Below the pieces are notes generated by a model that was not told where the DNA came from, made no database searches, and saw only the letters and a program-made list of their open reading frames with translations. A DNA stretch of 64,000 bases from Paraburkholderia sp. (GTDB lineage: Bacteria > Pseudomonadota > Gammaproteobacteria > Burkholderiales > Burkholderiaceae). Shown piece by piece: positions 1-8,257 of this stretch (position 1 is the stretch's first letter; the number at the start of each line of letters is the position of its first letter). A program made the translations under genes and the position numbers. The stretch spans positions 124,001-188,000 of the forward strand of contig SCRN01000043.1 in the NCBI GenBank assembly GCA_004322045.1, read 5' to 3'.

Positions 1-678
1 CAGGTGACGGTGCGCTACGTCGACGGCAAGCCGTATGCGATCGACACCGTGGTGCTCTCGACGCAGCATTCGCCCGAGGTCGAGCTCTCGACGTTGCGCG
101 AAGCCGTGATCGAAGAAGTGATCAAACCGACGTTGCCTGCCGATCTGATCAAGGGCGATATCAAGTTCCTCGTCAACCCGACCGGCCGTTTCGTCATTGG
201 CGGCCCGCAGGGCGATTGCGGCTTGACGGGCCGCAAGATCATCGTCGATACGTATGGCGGCGCGGCGCCGCACGGCGGTGGCGCGTTCTCGGGCAAGGAT
301 CCTTCGAAGGTGGATCGCTCGGCCGCTTACGCCGGCCGCTACGTCGCGAAGAATATCGTCGCGGCGGGGCTCGCCTCGCGCTGCTTGATCCAAGTGTCGT
401 ATGCCATCGGCGTGGCGCAGCCGACTTCGGTCATGGTCAATACGTTCGGCACGGGCCGCGTGTCGGATTCGACGATCACTGCGCTGGTGCGCGAGCATTT
501 CGATCTGCGTCCGAAGGGCATCATCCAGATGCTCGACTTGTTGCGCCCGGTGTACGAGAAGACGGCCGCGTACGGCCACTTCGGCCGCGAAGAGCCGGAA
601 TTCTCGTGGGAAGCGACCGACAAGGCGCTTGCGCTCGCTGAGGCGGCTGGCACGGAGCCGGTCGTGGAAGTGGTGTAG
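1..678 (+). CDS. metK: S-adenosylmethionine synthase, C-terminal part (start lies before the window)
   Basis: Makes S-adenosylmethionine from methionine and ATP in the cytoplasm and supplies the methyl cycle that ahcY and metF complete further right. The frame is open from base 1, so the N-terminal domain is missing only because the window begins here; about 225 residues remain, the last 55-60% of a typical 390-residue enzyme. Visible MetK signatures are [20 protein letters not shown] and the glycine-rich loop [19 protein letters not shown], which bind ATP, phosphate and cations. The C-terminus ends normally. An intrinsic terminator follows at 741-770, so the gene probably ends its transcript. 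Family assignment is not in doubt. Confidence 0.97.
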   Translation, partial: QVTVRYVDGKPYAIDTVVLSTQHSPEVELSTLREAVIEEVIKPTLPADLIKGDIKFLVNPTGRFVIGGPQGDCGLTGRKIIVDTYGGAAPHGGGAFSGKDPSKVDRSAAYAGRYVAKNIVAAGLASRCLIQVSYAIGVAQPTSVMVNTFGTGRVSDSTITALVREHFDLRPKGIIQMLDLLRPVYEKTAAYGHFGREEPEFSWEATDKALALAEAAGTEPVVEVV

Positions 679-740
679 TGAGCAGCCGCGCCAATGCGGC
701 GCGGCAGTATGCGATAGCGGTAGTGATAGCTGCCGCTATA

Positions 741-770
741 AAAAACCCTGGCTGAGTCCAGGGTTTTTTT
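741..770 (+). terminator. Intrinsic terminator after metK
   Basis: A short GC-rich stem (ACCCTGG pairing with CCAGGGT) with a small CTGAGT loop is followed by a run of seven T and preceded by a run of A, so it could work on both strands. It lies 62 bases after the metK stop, the textbook arrangement for a rho-independent terminator. Confidence 0.9.
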
Positions 771-912
771 GTGTGCGCCAAGCGGCAATTCACGGTGGGA
801 TCTATATCACCGCATCGAGTGTTTGCCTGCCACTGCCGGTCATTTGATCGATACGCGCGTGGCCTGCGCGTCGGCCCGGCAGGCTTGCCGCGCACGCCTT
901 CAGGGGTGCGCT

Positions 913-1131
913 TCAATCCCAGCAATTGCGGAAGGCGACAGCGGCGATCACGGGGACGCAAAGCACCAGGGGAATGGCGAAGTACGGGACTTCGAGGTCG
1001 GTGATCCAGCTATAGACGAGCCAGCCGACCCCAGCCGCGAGGGTGGCCACGCCGACGAGCGCCGTCAGCACATTGAGCGTACGCCTGGACGGCGTTTTAC
1101 GCGTGTGCGGTTCGGGAGTGGGCGTATTCAT
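913..1131 (-). CDS. Small two-helix membrane protein, function unknown
   Basis: A 72-residue protein. The start at 1131 (MNTPTPEPH) is preferred over the ATG at 1242 because the added N-terminus would be low-quality sequence and an AGGA-like site lies about 10 bases upstream of 1131. After a basic, polar N-terminus (TRKTPSRR) there are two hydrophobic helices, roughly residues 18-39 and 47-66, so it probably sits in the inner membrane with both ends in the cytoplasm. I do not recognise a named family. It converges on metK with the metK terminator between them. The hydrophobic pattern and clean codon use support a real gene. Confidence 0.6.
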   Translation of the reverse strand: MNTPTPEPHTRKTPSRRTLNVLTALVGVATLAAGVGWLVYSWITDLEVPYFAIPLVLCVPVIAAVAFRNCWD

Positions 1132-1333
1132 GACGACATCCTGGCCGCTCGGCCAAGCCATTCGATGTAGACCATTCGATTTTACGCCAGCGCAATGGCG
1201 CCGAATGCCGAGGCGCGCGTACGCAAACGGCAGCAACTGCAAAGGACGCTCGGCAAAGGGCGGCGGCGGGCCAGCAGCTTGGAAGTAGGAACTAGGGAGT
1301 TGCGGCTAGGGTGCAGCGACCCCTGAGGCAAGA

Positions 1334-1699
1334 CTACCGGCTGGCGAACCCGAACCAGCCGGCGCTGCCCGCGAGCCGACGCGGCCGGCGATTGCCGCCC
1401 GAAGTCGCCGAGCGTTTGGCCGGTGTGACCGCCGAACGGCGGATCGTCGCGCGCCGCAGTAACCGGCGCAGCAGTAGGCGACGCGCCCGCGTGCCGGTGC
1501 GCAATGCCGAGATAACGGCGCGAAGCCAGGCGCGCAGGCCGTGGGTCTGGGCGGCCGAGGCTTGCGCGTGCGCCGGTTGCTGCGAAAGGGCGCGCGTGCG
1601 TACTGCGTGGTGCCGTAATGCGGGCATCGGCGCGCGGCGGATCGGCCGCGCGGGACTAAGCGTCATACGATTGTGACGAGAAGCGAGACGTTTATGCAT
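1334..1699 (-). CDS. Doubtful arginine-rich ORF in an otherwise gene-free stretch
   Basis: Bases 1132-1998 hold no convincing gene. The only candidate is this minus-strand frame of about 121 residues from the ATG at 1699, with further ATGs at 1666 and 1627. It is very rich in Arg and Ala, has no good ribosome-binding site, and its C-terminal half is low in complexity. Third codon positions are GC-rich, as in genes of this genome, but that also happens by chance in such DNA. I cannot assign a family. It may be a lineage-specific small protein or no gene at all. Confidence 0.2.
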   Translation of the reverse strand: MHKRLASRHNRMTLSPARPIRRAPMPALRHHAVRTRALSQQPAHAQASAAQTHGLRAWLRAVISALRTGTRARRLLLRRLLRRATIRRSAVTPAKRSATSGGNRRPRRLAGSAGWFGFASR

Positions 1700-1998
1700 G
1701 ATGAAGAAAAAGCGTGGTGCTGCTTCGCACGGAGGACGAGGCAGCTGCATCGCAGCAGCAATCGTGCCTGGCGTGCGCGGCGACAGCGAGTTCGGGGGAG
1801 TGCGTGAGCGGCGCGCGGCGCAATATGGGGCGCAAGCGGCCGACAATGGCGATCGACATGCGAGGCAGACTACACGCGAATCGTGACGCGTGTAAGTCGT
1901 GCAGACCCCGCCCATGACCGGTGCGGCGACGCACCGCTCGCACCCGCCGTAAAATAAAATGTTTCCGCTACGGGCGGCCCTTCGGCAAGGAAGGTTTC

Positions 1999-2760
1999 AT
2001 GTCAGCGCAATCGAAAAAAGAACAAGTGCAAGTGCTGCGCGAGCGCGGCTTCGTGGTCGTCAAAGGGCTTTTGGCGCGGCAGCGGTGTGCGGCGATCAAA
2101 GCGGTGGCCGAGCGCCAATTGGCCGAAGCGGCGCAACCGCTGGAGTACGAAGCCGACCTGCGCTATCCGGGTGCGCCCGAGTCCAAGCATGCGCCCGGAG
2201 GACACACGGTGCGCCGCTTGCTCGACGCCTATGCACGCGACGCCCTATTTCGGGAATGGGCCACGGCGCCGGAAATCAAAGGCTGGATGGAGTTGTATTT
2301 AGGCGAGGCGCCGCGCCTGTCGCGCGCTCACCATAACTGCATGATGACCAAGCACCCCAACTACGGAAGCTTGACCGGGTGGCACCGCGACGCGCGTTAT
2401 TGGTCGTTCGAGCGCGACGATTTGGTCTCGACCTGGCTCGCGCTCGGCAACGAGACGGTCGAGAACGGTGGACTCTGGTTCGTCCCCGATTCGCACGCGA
2501 TGACATTCACCTCCGAACGGTTCGATGCGCAGAAATTTTTTCGCGCGGACCTCCCGGAAAACGAAGCGTTGATTCGGACGGCGGTATCGCCGGAACTCGA
2601 GGCGGGCGACGTCGTCTTTTTCCACTGCAACACGCTGCACTCGGCGGGACAGAACCGCAGCGACCAGGTGAAGTTCTCGCTTGTGTGCACCTACCACGGC
2701 GCGAGCAATCTACCGCTGCCCGGTACGCGCTCGGTCTCCAAGCCCGAAGTCGCTCTGTGA
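1999..2760 (+). CDS. Phytanoyl-CoA dioxygenase (PhyH) family Fe(II)/2-oxoglutarate oxygenase
   Basis: A 253-residue cytoplasmic oxygenase expected to hydroxylate a small molecule using O2, 2-oxoglutarate and Fe(II). The iron ligands are visible: His129-x-Asp131 in GWHRDARYW and a distal His near residue 214 in LHSAGQNRS, where the Arg could bind the 2-oxoglutarate carboxylate. The start at 1999 follows a strong AAGGAAGG site; an upstream in-frame start at 1921 lacks one. PhyH members act on fatty acyl-CoAs, ectoine, halogenated natural products and others, so the substrate cannot be read from sequence. It stands alone, with a small membrane gene converging on its 3' end. Confidence 0.88.
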   Translation: MSAQSKKEQVQVLRERGFVVVKGLLARQRCAAIKAVAERQLAEAAQPLEYEADLRYPGAPESKHAPGGHTVRRLLDAYARDALFREWATAPEIKGWMELYLGEAPRLSRAHHNCMMTKHPNYGSLTGWHRDARYWSFERDDLVSTWLALGNETVENGGLWFVPDSHAMTFTSERFDAQKFFRADLPENEALIRTAVSPELEAGDVVFFHCNTLHSAGQNRSDQVKFSLVCTYHGASNLPLPGTRSVSKPEVAL

Positions 2761-2795
2761 GCGACATGGCTCGGTATGGCCTTTCGCTGCCGGGT

Positions 2796-3002
2796 TCAGC
2801 GCTTGCCGAAAGAGGTAGTCAATCCGACGATGCCGGCGAGCGTCGCGACCGCGCCGCCTGCGATGAGCCATATCGTCTTGTTGGTGGGCGCGCCGGTGAA
2901 GGTGCGCGAGAGGTCGTTCGCGAACGAGTGGAACGACTGGCCGCCGAAATACAGGAGCACCACGCCACCCGCAATCAACGCTACGGAAATCGCTTTGATC
3001 AT
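2796..3002 (-). CDS. DUF3185 family small membrane protein
   Basis: A 68-residue inner-membrane protein with two hydrophobic helices (about residues 2-20 and 42-62) separated by a polar loop containing FGGQSFHSFANDLSRTFTG, the pattern of DUF3185 proteins. The start at 3002 (MIKAISVAL) gives a normal length; the longer frame to 3074 would add a polar tail lacking a ribosome-binding site. Function is unknown in the family. It lies tail to tail with the PhyH gene and head to head with the aldo-keto reductase at 3136, so the 133 bases between 3002 and 3136 should hold both promoters. Confidence 0.78.
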   Translation of the reverse strand: MIKAISVALIAGGVVLLYFGGQSFHSFANDLSRTFTGAPTNKTIWLIAGGAVATLAGIVGLTTSFGKR

Positions 3003-3135
3003 GTCGGTCTCAATGATGGTTCGAGCAGGCGGCAGTGTATGAAACTTGCCGGGCGCGTGTCCATCGATCCGCACTCATCGCCGCCGCGCGCGAGCTCGCG
3101 CGACGGCTCCATCCACGGTTTCATCGAGGACTCTT

Positions 3136-4179
3136 ATGGCTTATGACGCTGCTCCCGCCCGCTACTCGGATATGCAATACCGCACCTGTGGCCGCTCGGG
3201 TCTGAAACTGCCCGCGCTCTCGCTCGGCTTATGGCACAACTTCGGCGATACGACGCCGCTGTCGACGCAGCGCGACATGCTGCGCACGGCCTTCGATCTG
3301 GGCATCACCCACTTCGATTTGGCCAACAACTACGGGCCGCCTTACGGCAGCGCGGAAACGAACTTCGGCCGACTGTTCAAGGACGATTTTCGTCCGTACC
3401 GCGACGAGCTGTTGATTTCGACCAAGGCCGGGTGGGACATGTGGCCGGGACCCTACGGCCAGGGCGGCGGCTCGCGCAAATACGTGTTGGCCAGCCTCGA
3501 TCAGAGCCTTGCGCGGATGGGCCTCGATTACGTCGACATCTTCTACTCGCATCGGTTCGACGCCGACACGCCGCTCGAAGAAACGGCCGCTGCGCTCGCG
3601 AGCGCGGTGCAGCAAGGCAAGGCGCTCTATGTCGGGATTTCTTCCTACTCGGCCGCCAAGACGCGGGAAATGGCGTCGCTGCTGCGCGAGCACAAGGTGC
3701 CGCTCTTGATCCATCAGCCGTCCTACAACATGCTCAATCGCTGGATCGAGCATGAGTTGCTCGACGCGCTCGACGAAGCGGGGACCGGGTGCATCGCGTT
3801 CACGCCGCTGGCGCAGGGCCTGTTGACCTCGAAATACCTGCAAGGCGTGCCGGCCGACGCTCGCATCAATAAACCGGGCGGCGGCTCGCTTCAGCAAAGC
3901 CACCTCAGTGCGGAAAACATCGAGCACGTGCGCAAGCTCAACGCGATCGCCGAACGGCGCGGGCAAAGCCTCGCGCAGATGGCGCTCGCATGGGCTTTGC
4001 GCGACCCTCGCGTGACCTCGGCCCTGATCGGCGCGAGCCGCCCGGAGCAAGTGCGTGAAAACGTCGGGGCGCTGGCGAACCTCGCGTTTTCGCACGAAGA
4101 GATCGCCGAGATCGATCGCTATGCGACCGAGGGCGGAATCAATCTGTGGGAGAAGCCCTCTACCGATCAGCGCGTATAG
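3136..4179 (+). CDS. gpr: L-glyceraldehyde 3-phosphate reductase (YghZ/GPR-type aldo-keto reductase)
   Basis: A 347-residue aldo-keto reductase matching the GPR/YghZ subgroup closely in length and sequence. GPR reduces L-glyceraldehyde 3-phosphate, methylglyoxal and related aldehydes with NADPH, a detoxifying role in the cytoplasm. Tetrad regions are visible: the Asp/Tyr segment DLANNYGPPYGSAE, Lys in ISTKAGWDMWPGPYG, and His in YVDIFYSHRFD. The GGSRKY motif and the NADP-binding end ALIGASRPEQ are typical of GPR. The start at 3136 has a GAGGA site six bases upstream; an earlier in-frame start at 3046 reads through GC-rich leader. It appears to be monocistronic and ends before a perfect hairpin at 4209. 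Confidence 0.94.
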   Translation: MAYDAAPARYSDMQYRTCGRSGLKLPALSLGLWHNFGDTTPLSTQRDMLRTAFDLGITHFDLANNYGPPYGSAETNFGRLFKDDFRPYRDELLISTKAGWDMWPGPYGQGGGSRKYVLASLDQSLARMGLDYVDIFYSHRFDADTPLEETAAALASAVQQGKALYVGISSYSAAKTREMASLLREHKVPLLIHQPSYNMLNRWIEHELLDALDEAGTGCIAFTPLAQGLLTSKYLQGVPADARINKPGGGSLQQSHLSAENIEHVRKLNAIAERRGQSLAQMALAWALRDPRVTSALIGASRPEQVRENVGALANLAFSHEEIAEIDRYATEGGINLWEKPSTDQRV

Positions 4180-4208
4180 GCAGGCGAAGGGCTTAGCGCC
4201 CGTGCGCC

Positions 4209-4235
4209 GGGCGAACGCATCGACGACGTTCGCCC
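4209..4235. terminator. Perfect 9-bp hairpin between convergent genes
   Basis: GGGCGAACG at 4209-4217 is exactly complementary to CGTTCGCCC at 4227-4235, with a nine-base loop. It lies between the stop codons of the convergent gpr and 4241-4426 genes, where a shared terminator is expected. There is no T-run, so it may stop or protect both transcripts without being a classical intrinsic terminator. Confidence 0.55.
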
Positions 4236-4240
4236 AAGCG

Positions 4241-4426
4241 CTACATCAGCGCGGGCAACCCTTCGACGAGCACGACGGCGAAGCCCACGCCGATCAGCGC
4301 GCCCAGCACGCGCAAGACGTTGTGCAATGAGCGGGAGGACGTCGGCAGCGCCCCAAGAAATAGCGCACCCGCTAGCGCCATCGGAATGATCAAGATGAAG
4401 TCGCTGATCGTGAAGGATGTCGGCAT
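4241..4426 (-). CDS. Small hydrophobic membrane protein, function unknown
   Basis: A 61-residue protein with two transmembrane helices (about residues 8-28 and 38-57) joined by a short loop (PTSSRSLHN). The start at 4426 has a strong GGAGGGG site immediately upstream, which favours this short protein over the much longer minus-strand frame that continues to 4861. I do not recognise a family; small proteins of this kind are common in Burkholderiaceae. It converges on gpr and lies 155 bases downstream of the lipoprotein gene on the same strand, so they may be co-transcribed. Confidence 0.65.
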   Translation of the reverse strand: MPTSFTISDFILIIPMALAGALFLGALPTSSRSLHNVLRVLGALIGVGFAVVLVEGLPALM

Positions 4427-4581
4427 GCTCGTCCCCTCCGTATTTTCTCTGTGGCGCCACGCCGCAGGCGTGTGTACGCGTTGATCGAGTATAGGAGACA
4501 TTGCAGCGTTTGCTACATGGCGGCCGCCGATGGCGCACCCGGCATGAATGCTTCGGCGGCGAGCCACGGCGCGTTGCGCTG

Positions 4582-4797
4582 TCATTGTGGAGGCGCCGGT
4601 TCCGCCGACGGTGCGGGCGGCGCGCTGGGCTGCGACGAGTGATAGGCCGTCGTCGCCGTCGGCCTGACGTTGTCCAGCCCATCCTGCGCGCAAGCGCCGA
4701 GCGCAAGCGCGGCGCTGACGAGGCCAAGCACGCGAATCCACGCGCTGTGCCGGGCTCGTAGCCGACGTGGCGCGCTGCATTGCGAAGATCGATTCAT
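4582..4797 (-). CDS. Small Pro/Ala-rich lipoprotein, function unknown
   Basis: A 71-residue predicted lipoprotein. A basic N-terminus (RRLRARHSAWIR) is followed by a hydrophobic stretch and the lipobox LALGAC, so cleavage would leave an acylated Cys near residue 40. The mature part is only about 30 residues, ending in a Ser/Pro/Ala-rich tail (QPSAPPAPSAEPAPPQ) that resembles a flexible tether. The start at 4797 has a GGAGAA site. The long n-region before the lipobox is slightly unusual. No family recognised; the lipoprotein call rests on the signal sequence alone. Confidence 0.65.
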   Translation of the reverse strand: MNRSSQCSAPRRLRARHSAWIRVLGLVSAALALGACAQDGLDNVRPTATTAYHSSQPSAPPAPSAEPAPPQ

Positions 4798-5153
4798 CGT
4801 GGGTTCTCCCTTTCTCCCTGATAAAGCACCGAATCGCCTGGTGCAGGAGGCGGCGTGCCATCGGTGCGCCGCCGCGATTCGCGCCCGAATGCTGCGCCGC
4901 GCAATAGACGCTCGCCCCGGTCGCGCTATGCTTTGACTATAGCGCTCGTCTGCGATGCGCGCCGCGCCCCCTCGCCGAACCCAACGGCGGCACAAGCACC
5001 CGGCGAGCCCAGCGGTTCACCATCTAGGTAGTCAGTTTGCTGTAAGAATGATCGGGAGAAATAGCACCCAATAGACCATCACATTCGGCTTTTCTCGATG
5101 GCCCCTTCCGTGAACAATCGAGTCATCGCTCAAATACCCTGAGGGGATACATC
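4798..5153. other. 356-bp intergenic region, no gene seen
   Basis: This lies between the minus-strand lipoprotein gene and the plus-strand gene at 5154, so it should contain both promoters. I see no coding frame with good codon use, no repeats and no clear -10/-35 pair. The right half (about 5020-5153) is noticeably more AT-rich than its surroundings. Confidence 0.5.
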
Positions 5154-5369
5154 ATGCAAATCGGTTCAATCGTCAGGTCGGTGCATATGGCCGTGCCGTC
5201 AGGGGCCCGCGGCATCGTCATGCGCATACTCGGCGATATGGCGATGGTCGTTTGGTATGCCGGCGAGCCCGGCTCGTCGCTGCAGCTGAACACCGAGCCG
5301 TTCTTTCTGGAAGATTTGATCGATACGGGCGAGCTGGTCGCACGTCCGGCCGGTTCGCTCGTGCATTGA
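5154..5369 (+). CDS. Small soluble protein, function unknown
   Basis: A 71-residue protein with well-formed codons and a GAGGGG site eight bases before the ATG at 5154. It starts MQIGSIVRSVHMAVPSGARG and is mostly beta-strand-like, without membrane segments or cysteines; the pattern (a short barrel-like start, then WYAGEPGSSLQLNTEPF) resembles small SH3-like or regulatory domains, but no family can be named with confidence. It stands alone, followed seven bases after the stop by a long GC-rich hairpin (5376-5432). Confidence 0.7.
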   Translation: MQIGSIVRSVHMAVPSGARGIVMRILGDMAMVVWYAGEPGSSLQLNTEPFFLEDLIDTGELVARPAGSLVH

Positions 5370-5375
5370 CCCGTG

Positions 5376-5432
5376 GCGTCCGGGGCCGCAGCCTGCGCGT
5401 TGGCTGCGCTGCGCTGCGCGCGGGCCGGACGC
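5376..5432 (+). terminator. Nested hairpin just after the 5154-5369 gene
   Basis: GCGTCCGG at 5376-5383 pairs exactly with CCGGACGC at 5425-5432, and inside it GCAGCC at 5388-5393 pairs with GGCTGC at 5402-5407. The structure starts seven bases after the stop codon. No T-run follows, so a terminator or 3'-end protecting role is inferred from position. Confidence 0.4.
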
Positions 5433-5755
5433 GATGGCGCTCGCTCGGGCTGCCTCGTCGCAGCTCAACCTCATGAGTCGTCCAATACCGGCACGGCAAG
5501 CCGCCGTGCCCGGCCGCTTGTCCTCGCAGCGTACAATTCGTTCCTCACCGATCCAAGGCGCTCGATGCGGCGCTCGGGTACCAGCACCGCCGCCAGACGC
5601 ATCCGCCTGCAAGCGCCGCCGCCGTCAAGCAATGCTTGCAAGGCTCGTTTCGTTTCGAAATCGGTGCGCCGCCGAGGCCGCACTCTCGCTCACGGCCCGC
5701 CCTAGATCTCCCGTCGTGCCGCAGCGCAGATTGGGCTTTGCTTAACAACCACGAC
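5433..5755. other. Intergenic region before dbpA, no gene seen
   Basis: All frames here have poor codon use or no start site. A TACAAT hexamer at 5532-5537 could serve as a -10 box for dbpA, but no matching -35 stands at the right spacing. Frames continuing upstream of dbpA lack ribosome-binding sites. Confidence 0.4.
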
Positions 5756-7153
5756 ATGACACATACACCGACCGCCACGCCTTTCACCACGCTCGCGCTT
5801 GCGCCCGCCATGCTCGCCAATCTCGACCGGCTGGGCTATACCGCCATGACGCCGATCCAAGCGGCCAGCCTGCCCGTCGCGCTCGCGGGACACGACCTGA
5901 TCGCTCAGGCCAAGACGGGAAGCGGAAAGACGGCGGCATTCTCGCTCGCGTTGCTCACGCGGCTCGACGTTCGTCGCGTGCAAGTGCAGGCCATGGTGCT
6001 GTGCCCGACGAGAGAGCTCGCCGATCAGGTGACGCAGGAGATCCGTCGCCTCGCGCGCGCCGAGGAGAACATCAAGGTGCTGACGCTATGCGGCGGCACG
6101 CCGATGGCGCCGCAGACCGCGAGCCTCGAACACGGTGCGCATATCGTGGTCGGCACGCCCGGGCGCATCATGGATCATCTCGAGCGCGGCAATCTCGCGC
6201 TCGATGCACTGAATACGCTCGTGCTCGACGAAGCGGACCGAATGCTCGATATGGGCTTCTACGACGACATTGCAACGGTGGTGAGTCAGTGCCCTAAGGA
6301 GCGGCAAACGTTGTTGTTTTCAGCGACGTACCCCGAAGGTATCGCCAAACTGAGTCAGCGGTTCTTACGCAATCCGAAAGAAGTGCGGCTCGAGGCGCAT
6401 CACGACGAGCGCAAGATTCGTCAGCGTTTTTATGAAGTGACGGAAGACGAGCGGCTGCACGCGGTCGGGATGTTGCTCGATCACTATCGCCCCGTGAGCA
6501 CGCTCGCGTTTTGCAACACGAAACAGCAATGCCGCGACCTGCTCGACGTGCTGCGCGCGCAAGGTTTTCATGCATTGGCGTTGCACGGGGAGCTCGATCA
6601 GCGCGAGCGCGATCAGGTGCTGATCCAGTTTGCCAACCGCAGTTGCTCGGTGCTCGTGGCCACCGACGTTGCGGCGCGCGGCCTCGACTTCGCGCAGCTC
6701 GAAGCGGTGATCAACGTCGACGTGACGCCGGATCCCGAGGTGCATGTGCATCGGATCGGCCGCACTGGCCGGGCGGATCAGGACGGTTGGGCGCTGAGCC
6801 TTGCGAGCATGAACGAGATGGGGCGAGTGGGAAACATCGAGCAGGCGCAGCAGCGCGAGTTCGAATGGCACCCGCTGGCCGAGCTGCAGAAAGCCGATGG
6901 CGCACCGCTGTTGCCGCCAATGGCCACGCTGCAGATACTCGGTGGGCGCAAAGAGAAGATCCGCCCGGGCGACGTGCTCGGTGCGCTGACCGGCGAAGCG
7001 GGCTTTAGCGGCGCGCAGATCGGCAAGATCAATGTGACCGACTATTCGACGTACGTCGCCGTCGAGCGAAGCATCGCGCGCGATGCGGTGCGCAGGCTCA
7101 GCGCCGGCAAGGTGAAAGGCAAAAAGGTGAAGGTTCGTTTGATGGACGAATAG
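5756..7153 (+). CDS. dbpA: ATP-dependent DEAD-box RNA helicase DbpA
   Basis: A 465-residue cytoplasmic helicase that remodels 23S rRNA during large-subunit assembly. Motifs in order: Q-motif (MTPIQAASLP), motif I AQAKTGSGKT, Ia PTRELADQV, Ib TPGR, II DEAD, III SAT, then motif V DVAARGLD and VI HRIGRTGR in the second RecA-like domain. The last 75 or so residues, after LQILGGRKEKIRPGDVLGAL, form the RNA-binding domain that recognises 23S hairpin 92 and separates DbpA from RhlE or CsdA. The start at 5756 (MTHTPTATPF) fits the family; upstream in-frame sequence is unlike a helicase N-terminus. No obvious operon partner. Confidence 0.95.
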   Translation: MTHTPTATPFTTLALAPAMLANLDRLGYTAMTPIQAASLPVALAGHDLIAQAKTGSGKTAAFSLALLTRLDVRRVQVQAMVLCPTRELADQVTQEIRRLARAEENIKVLTLCGGTPMAPQTASLEHGAHIVVGTPGRIMDHLERGNLALDALNTLVLDEADRMLDMGFYDDIATVVSQCPKERQTLLFSATYPEGIAKLSQRFLRNPKEVRLEAHHDERKIRQRFYEVTEDERLHAVGMLLDHYRPVSTLAFCNTKQQCRDLLDVLRAQGFHALALHGELDQRERDQVLIQFANRSCSVLVATDVAARGLDFAQLEAVINVDVTPDPEVHVHRIGRTGRADQDGWALSLASMNEMGRVGNIEQAQQREFEWHPLAELQKADGAPLLPPMATLQILGGRKEKIRPGDVLGALTGEAGFSGAQIGKINVTDYSTYVAVERSIARDAVRRLSAGKVKGKKVKVRLMDE

Positions 7154-7196
7154 GGCGACCCACGACGGTTTGCCGCCGATGCGGCACAATGCGGGC

Positions 7197-8234
7197 ATGA
7201 ACGATCCGCTTTCTCCCGATTCCTCCGACGTGCGTGGCGCGAGCGCCGCGCACCCTTTCACCCGGCTCACCCCGGAGTGCGTGCTCGACGCCATCGATAG
7301 CGTGCTGGCTCGAACCGGTGTGCGCACCGACGGGCGGCTGCTGTCGCTGAACAGCTACGAGAACCGCGTCTATCAAGTCGGCGTCGAGGATGGCCCGCCT
7401 GTCGTCGCGAAGTTCTATCGGCCGCAGCGTTGGTCCGACGAAGCGATCCTCGAAGAGCATGCGTTCGTCGCCGAACTCGTCGAAGCGGAAATTCCCGCTG
7501 TGCCGGCGCGGTCGATCGACGGCGCGACCTTGCATACGTTCGACGATTTTCGGTTTGCGGTGTTCGAGCGACGCGGCGGGCGCGCGCCCGAGCTCGACCG
7601 GCGCGATACCCTCGAATGGATGGGCCGCTTCATTGGCCGCATTCACGCGGTCGGCAAGCGCAAGCCTTATGTGTCGCGGCCGACGCTCGATATTGCCGCC
7701 TTCGGCTACGAGCCCCGTGAGTTCCTGCTTGCGCACGATTTCTTGCCGCCGGAGTTGCGTGCCTCCTACGAGGCAGCGGCGACGCTCGCCTTGGAGGGCG
7801 TCGAGCGCGCCTTCGAGGCGGCCGGCGACGTCGCTCACCTGCGGCTGCACGGCGACTGCCACGCGAGCAACGTCCTGTGGACCGATGCAGGCCCGCACTT
7901 CGTCGACTTCGACGACAGCCGCATGGGCCCCGCCATTCAAGACTTGTGGCTGCTGCTGCCCGGCGGGCGCGCGGATGCTTCGCGCGCGTTGACCGATTTG
8001 CTCGCGGGTTACGAAGATTTTTGCGAGTTCGAGCCGCGCGAGTTGCATTTGATCGAAGCCCTGCGCACGCTGAGGCTGATCCATTACGCCGCTTGGCTTG
8101 CGCGGCGTTGGGACGATCCGGCGTTTCCGGCCGCGTTTCCCTGGTTCAATACCCAGCGCTACTGGGAAGCGCGCGTGCTGGAGTTGCGCGAGCAAATCGG
8201 CGCGATGCTCGAGGGGCCGCTTTGGCCCGTGTGA
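7197..8234 (+). CDS. srkA: Stress response kinase A (SrkA/YihE/RdoA-like Ser/Thr protein kinase)
   Basis: A 345-residue member of the APH-fold kinase family. In E. coli SrkA phosphorylates proteins on Ser/Thr and limits stress-induced cell death. Visible are the ATP-binding N-lobe with SLNSYENRVYQVG and a Lys in VVAKFYRP, the catalytic loop LHGDCHASNVLW (Asp base, Asn metal ligand) and the metal-binding segment FVDFDDSRMGPAIQDLW. The start at 7197 (MNDPLSPD) is preferred; the frame opens 27 bases earlier at a site without a good ribosome-binding sequence. It converges on the aldehyde dehydrogenase gene with only 23 bases between stop codons. Confidence 0.93.
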   Translation: MNDPLSPDSSDVRGASAAHPFTRLTPECVLDAIDSVLARTGVRTDGRLLSLNSYENRVYQVGVEDGPPVVAKFYRPQRWSDEAILEEHAFVAELVEAEIPAVPARSIDGATLHTFDDFRFAVFERRGGRAPELDRRDTLEWMGRFIGRIHAVGKRKPYVSRPTLDIAAFGYEPREFLLAHDFLPPELRASYEAAATLALEGVERAFEAAGDVAHLRLHGDCHASNVLWTDAGPHFVDFDDSRMGPAIQDLWLLLPGGRADASRALTDLLAGYEDFCEFEPRELHLIEALRTLRLIHYAAWLARRWDDPAFPAAFPWFNTQRYWEARVLELREQIGAMLEGPLWPV

Positions 8235-8257
8235 CCCGCTTCGAACCTCAGCTTCGC